NCBI GenBank assembly: GCA_004151065.3
Contig: NWUY0300013222.1
Span: forward strand, 20,267 to 31,908
Origin: Larix sibirica
Lineage: Eukaryota > Streptophyta > Pinopsida > Pinales > Pinaceae
Length of the DNA stretch: 11,642 bases
Direction: 5' to 3'
The position numbers and the translations under genes were made by a program. This document shows, one piece after another, positions 9,194-11,642 of the stretch (positions are counted from its first letter, which is position 1; each line of letters starts with the position of its first letter). Below the pieces are notes generated by a model. That model saw only the letters and a program-made list of their open reading frames with translations. It was not told the origin of the DNA and ran no database searches.

Positions 9194-9804
9194 CGACATT
9201 TTCAATCAGGACCAAGATCCACCCAGTGTATCACTTCCTTCTTCTCGGTGCCCCTCTTCTAGGGGAACAAAGAGACAGATAGATGGTGGCACAGATCTTG
9301 ATCGCTCAATTAGGACACGACAATCCACCTTTACCTCCGCCCAACATCAATGACGCGTATGGGCGCGACCCCATCTTGGTAGCCAGACAACTTCATCCAG
9401 GCAGCGATGCACTACCCATTGTAGTTCCTCCTCTAGCTTGTCCTCTCAACAGAGTACTCTTTTGAGCTTCTTTTAGTCCTCCTCGGATGGTAGGAGATAC
9501 TCCTAATGCTTCCAATGTTTCCAGTGCTTCCAGTGGCCCATGATAGTGTCAGTTTCACCATATTTGCATCACAGTTCTCAGATCCACTCCCTTTATACAA
9601 TTTCCTCTCTTGGACCAACTCTCTTCATATCTCTCTTTGCTTATTTTTCTCCGAGAACAAATCTCCATTTATAGAGTCGGGGTTTGGTTTGATTTTTGCT
9701 TTGAGATTTTTATACAAGCTACTTTTACGCTCCATTGAATTGTTATCATTGTGTTGCACAGTCCCATTGACCTACTTTTGTGGTCTTGTTGGACATTAAT
9801 AAAA
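9194..9804 (+). other. LINE 3' region, tail-proximal
   Basis: T- and C-rich sequence between the last LINE coding motif and the simple-repeat tail. From 9192 the third forward frame is open for 53 codons to a TGA at 9351-9353. It has a Ser/Pro- and Arg/Lys-rich composition (for example GTKRQIDGG), which could be the frameshifted basic end of the LINE protein. Further open frames at 9283-9465 (Pro-rich start; the ATG directly follows a TAG) and 9506-9799 are of chance length in T-rich DNA and are not supported as genes. The AATAAA at 9798-9803 lies just before the tail and fits a polyadenylation signal. Confidence 0.5.
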
Positions 9805-9829
9805 TTATCTTATCTTATTATCTTATCTT
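9805..9829 (+). repeat. TTATC microsatellite, LINE tail
   Basis: About five imperfect units of TTATC, one of them shortened, directly following taataaaa. Simple-repeat tails instead of poly(A) are known in several non-LTR clades (RTE among them). The position right after a LINE 3' region makes this the likely 3' terminus of the element. Confidence 0.7.
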
Positions 9830-10181
9830 TGCCTAGGTTGCCATAATTTTGTCCAACTGTGTGATTGCAGTTCCTTGCTCTGTCCTTGAGCAATTTGTAG
9901 GTCTTCACCTACTTCATTCCTCAACTTCTTCTCAACTATGGCTATAATACCGTGATCCACAACTATTTGAACCTGTGCCATATACTGTGGTGATTAGTTA
10001 ACTACCACTAGACTACCAAGGACAAGCCTATTGTCAGATTTTACATAAACAAGAATATAGACATAAATGCACATGAGATAAAAGAGACAATAGATTGCTT
10101 TTTTATTGAGTGATGCAATGTCTAATTACATAGTGGAGAGAGAGTAGTTATCATTATATCTTATTTATGATCATTATATCT
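9830..10181. other. Non-coding stretch between two retroelement relics
   Basis: No gene is visible. A short direct repeat of tcattatatct with 20-base spacing occurs at 10151-10161 and 10171-10181, directly beside the Gag relic. The rest is unremarkable. Confidence 0.5.
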
Positions 10182-10475
10182 AACATCTACTTGCCAGTGA
10201 TGTCCCACAAAAAAAGAAGCCTTGCCTTGAAGGTTATAAATGGAAATCTTGGCCTTCATGTTTTGTGAGTAATCCTAGATTTGGAAATATTTACTCATCC
10301 CTAACAACCATGATTTTGAATCCCGTTCAGAGTTATTTTCTTTGTTAAAGGTTGGTGGTTTCACCTTGCGTAACTCTTCTTGCAAACTATAGTGATGGTG
10401 TCTCCTGCTTTGATGCTCAATTGGAGAAGAGTTCAGGCTACTTAAAGGCCTCATAGGTATATGACTCACTGACAT
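10182..10475 (-). pseudogene. Ty3/Gypsy-type Gag fragment, decayed
   Basis: Read on the minus strand, 10475-10275 is open for 66 codons. Its residues 35-46 (LRKVKPPTFNKE) and 56-64 (WLLGMSKYF) match the conserved N-terminal part of the plant retrotransposon Gag capsid domain. A TAG at 10277-10275, likely a mutated Gln codon, interrupts it. The same frame then resumes with DYSQNMKAKISIYNLQGKAS (10274-10215), which again fits the family. After about 10215 an A-run on the plus strand coincides with loss of the expected Trp-Trp, and similarity fades by about 10182. Gag packages element RNA into cytoplasmic particles. No nucleocapsid zinc knuckle, protease, reverse transcriptase or integrase is visible nearby, so this is an isolated fragment. 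The sequence upstream of codon 1 is out of frame or stop-containing. Confidence 0.8.
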
Positions 10476-11642
10476 AAGATGCTAATGGAGATGTTTGATA
10501 TGTCACATTGTGTAAGTCCTTGACTCTTGGGATATTCTATGAGCATCAATCCTTGTCGTAGAGTAACACAAGAATATGGAAATAACCCTAAAGGTAGGGT
10601 AACACCATTAACTATTCCTAATGGAAGGAATCACTCCACAAGCTTTATGATTGCAATATCTAATACATCCAATTTGCTTCACAACACATCTCCTTATATT
10701 GCTTCTACTTCTTTATATAATTTCTATCTAACATACTAGGTACTTTGTAGAGAATGAACTTTCTACTAGGTACTTAGATTTTGAATTTTTGTTAGTGACA
10801 AAATAAAACATACAAAGCTCAAGCTAGAGTCTTGGATGAGCAGTTTAGGAATAAAGGATTTGTAACCACCTGAGCTCATCTTGCTTCGAGTTGGTTTGTG
10901 CCAACACTTGGGGTTGTCCCTAGAGCCTTCCTGTGGTCTAATGGGGTCATCTTAGGCGAACAGTCTTTTTTTTCTGTTATGAGTTGTACTTGCTTCATTG
11001 CAATTAATATTCACATTGGAGGAGGTTTCACTTGCATGTATTGACAAAAGCATCTATCAAAAAAATAAGTGCTGAAAACATTGCCTAAAAGTAGACAAAA
11101 TATATTTTTAGTCCTAATCATTTCCTCCTTGCTTATAGGAAATTGCCCCAATTTCTATTGGAGATGGAGAAATGCTCGAGAAAGCTCCCTTTCCAACTAA
11201 TTATATAATAGTTTCCTTGTTTCATGTAGTTTTGATCTTCTTGTGTGGAGCTATGTATCTTCTGGGAGTAGGATGTAGATAACTTGGAGGTCTTGGAATT
11301 TTGTTGGAACCTTGTGTCATGATGAAGAATCTCCTAATGGAAAACCACTATATATCCTTGCTTAAGAACAATGCATATGGATAAAGGGTGTTATACTTTA
11401 GGATGTGCTAGTGTTGGTGTAGAACAAAATGTGTCATTGAGTGGTTGTTAGTCTTGTTTAGTCTTAGGTTTGGTAGTTACTTTCACATGGTTGGGTCATT
11501 AAACATTATTGCAAGGTACATTAATATTAATTGTGCCTTAGTGAGGGTTTAATTAATGTTGTTATTCTTGAAGTCTTGTTTGATATTTCCTTGTTTTTAT
11601 AGAAGAACCTTGTTAAAATTTAATGAGAAATGTCCTCCACCC
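10476..11642. other. Non-coding stretch, possible retroelement debris
   Basis: No gene is supported. The 70-codon open frame at 10527-10739 has no recognisable motif. A short direct repeat, tactaggtactt, occurs at 10734-10745 and 10764-10775. The 5' LTR and primer-binding site of the Gag-bearing element would be expected here on the minus strand, but I do not see the complement of a tRNA-Met-type primer-binding site or clear LTR ends. Positions 10860-11065, ending in an A-rich run (atctatcaaaaaaataag), have the look of a retroelement 3' end. Confidence 0.4.

Larger units (their letters stand above)
8138..9829 (+). mobile_element. 5'-truncated LINE retrotransposon
   Basis: Non-LTR retrotransposon remnant on the plus strand. 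Recognisable parts, in order, are the C-terminal end of the reverse-transcriptase ORF (8140-9193), a 3' region (9194-9804) and a simple-repeat tail of TTATC-type units (9805-9829). An intact LINE ORF2 has an endonuclease and the reverse-transcriptase fingers and palm upstream. Those are missing, so this copy holds only the last part of the protein. 5' truncation is the normal outcome of target-primed reverse transcription. I found no convincing target-site duplication: the bases after the tail (tgcctaggttgccata) have no good match near 8130. The element is not functional. Confidence 0.8.

Noticed and set aside
9506-9799. 97-codon hydrophobic plus frame that could be read as a membrane protein
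   Set aside because: It lies in the T-rich LINE 3' region; hydrophobicity follows from TTT/CTT-rich composition and there is no family signal.
1-11642. Search for tRNA, rRNA, CRISPR arrays, or a bacterial-style operon
   Set aside because: No cloverleaf with a T-loop consensus, no regularly spaced repeats, no ribosome-binding-site-led tandem ORFs; the window is eukaryotic non-coding DNA.

Overview
The window looks like repeat-rich intergenic DNA from a land plant with a large genome. It is A+T-rich (roughly two thirds by eye) and has no long open frame on either strand. The only protein similarities I can recognise are decayed retroelement fragments of plant type. The style of these fragments and of the scaffolding suggests a conifer or other gymnosperm, but that is a guess. 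I see no intact gene, tRNA, rRNA, CRISPR array or defence-like system.

Layout. Positions 1-549 are single-copy non-coding DNA. Positions 550-3068 hold a near-identical pair of 1235-bp blocks plus a 47-bp third piece, each junction marked by a single N (1785, 3021). This is best read as unmerged overlapping contigs, not biology. Positions 3069-3344 are unremarkable. Positions 3345-3810 hold a second direct duplication (231 and 234 bp, about 96% identical), again split by one N (3576). Positions 3811-6100 are A-rich on the given strand, with a slightly more G+C-rich island at about 5633-5957 and a further N at 5604. From about 6200 the bias flips to T-rich.

Positions 8138-9829 are the 3' part of a non-LTR (LINE) retrotransposon on the + strand. 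It contains the end of the reverse-transcriptase ORF, a degraded C-terminal zinc-knuckle region, a 3' region and a TTATC-type microsatellite tail. It is 5'-truncated, carries one apparent frameshift and at least three premature stops, and is certainly dead. Positions 10182-10475 hold an isolated piece of Ty3/Gypsy-type Gag on the - strand, with an in-frame stop and decay at its end. The remaining sequence to 11642 is non-coding. It may include another retroelement 3' end near 10860-11065.

Nothing in the window works as a pathway or operon. The two points most useful to a reader are that the large duplications at single-N junctions should not be taken at face value, and that the LINE has a non-poly(A) tail and a broken zinc knuckle.
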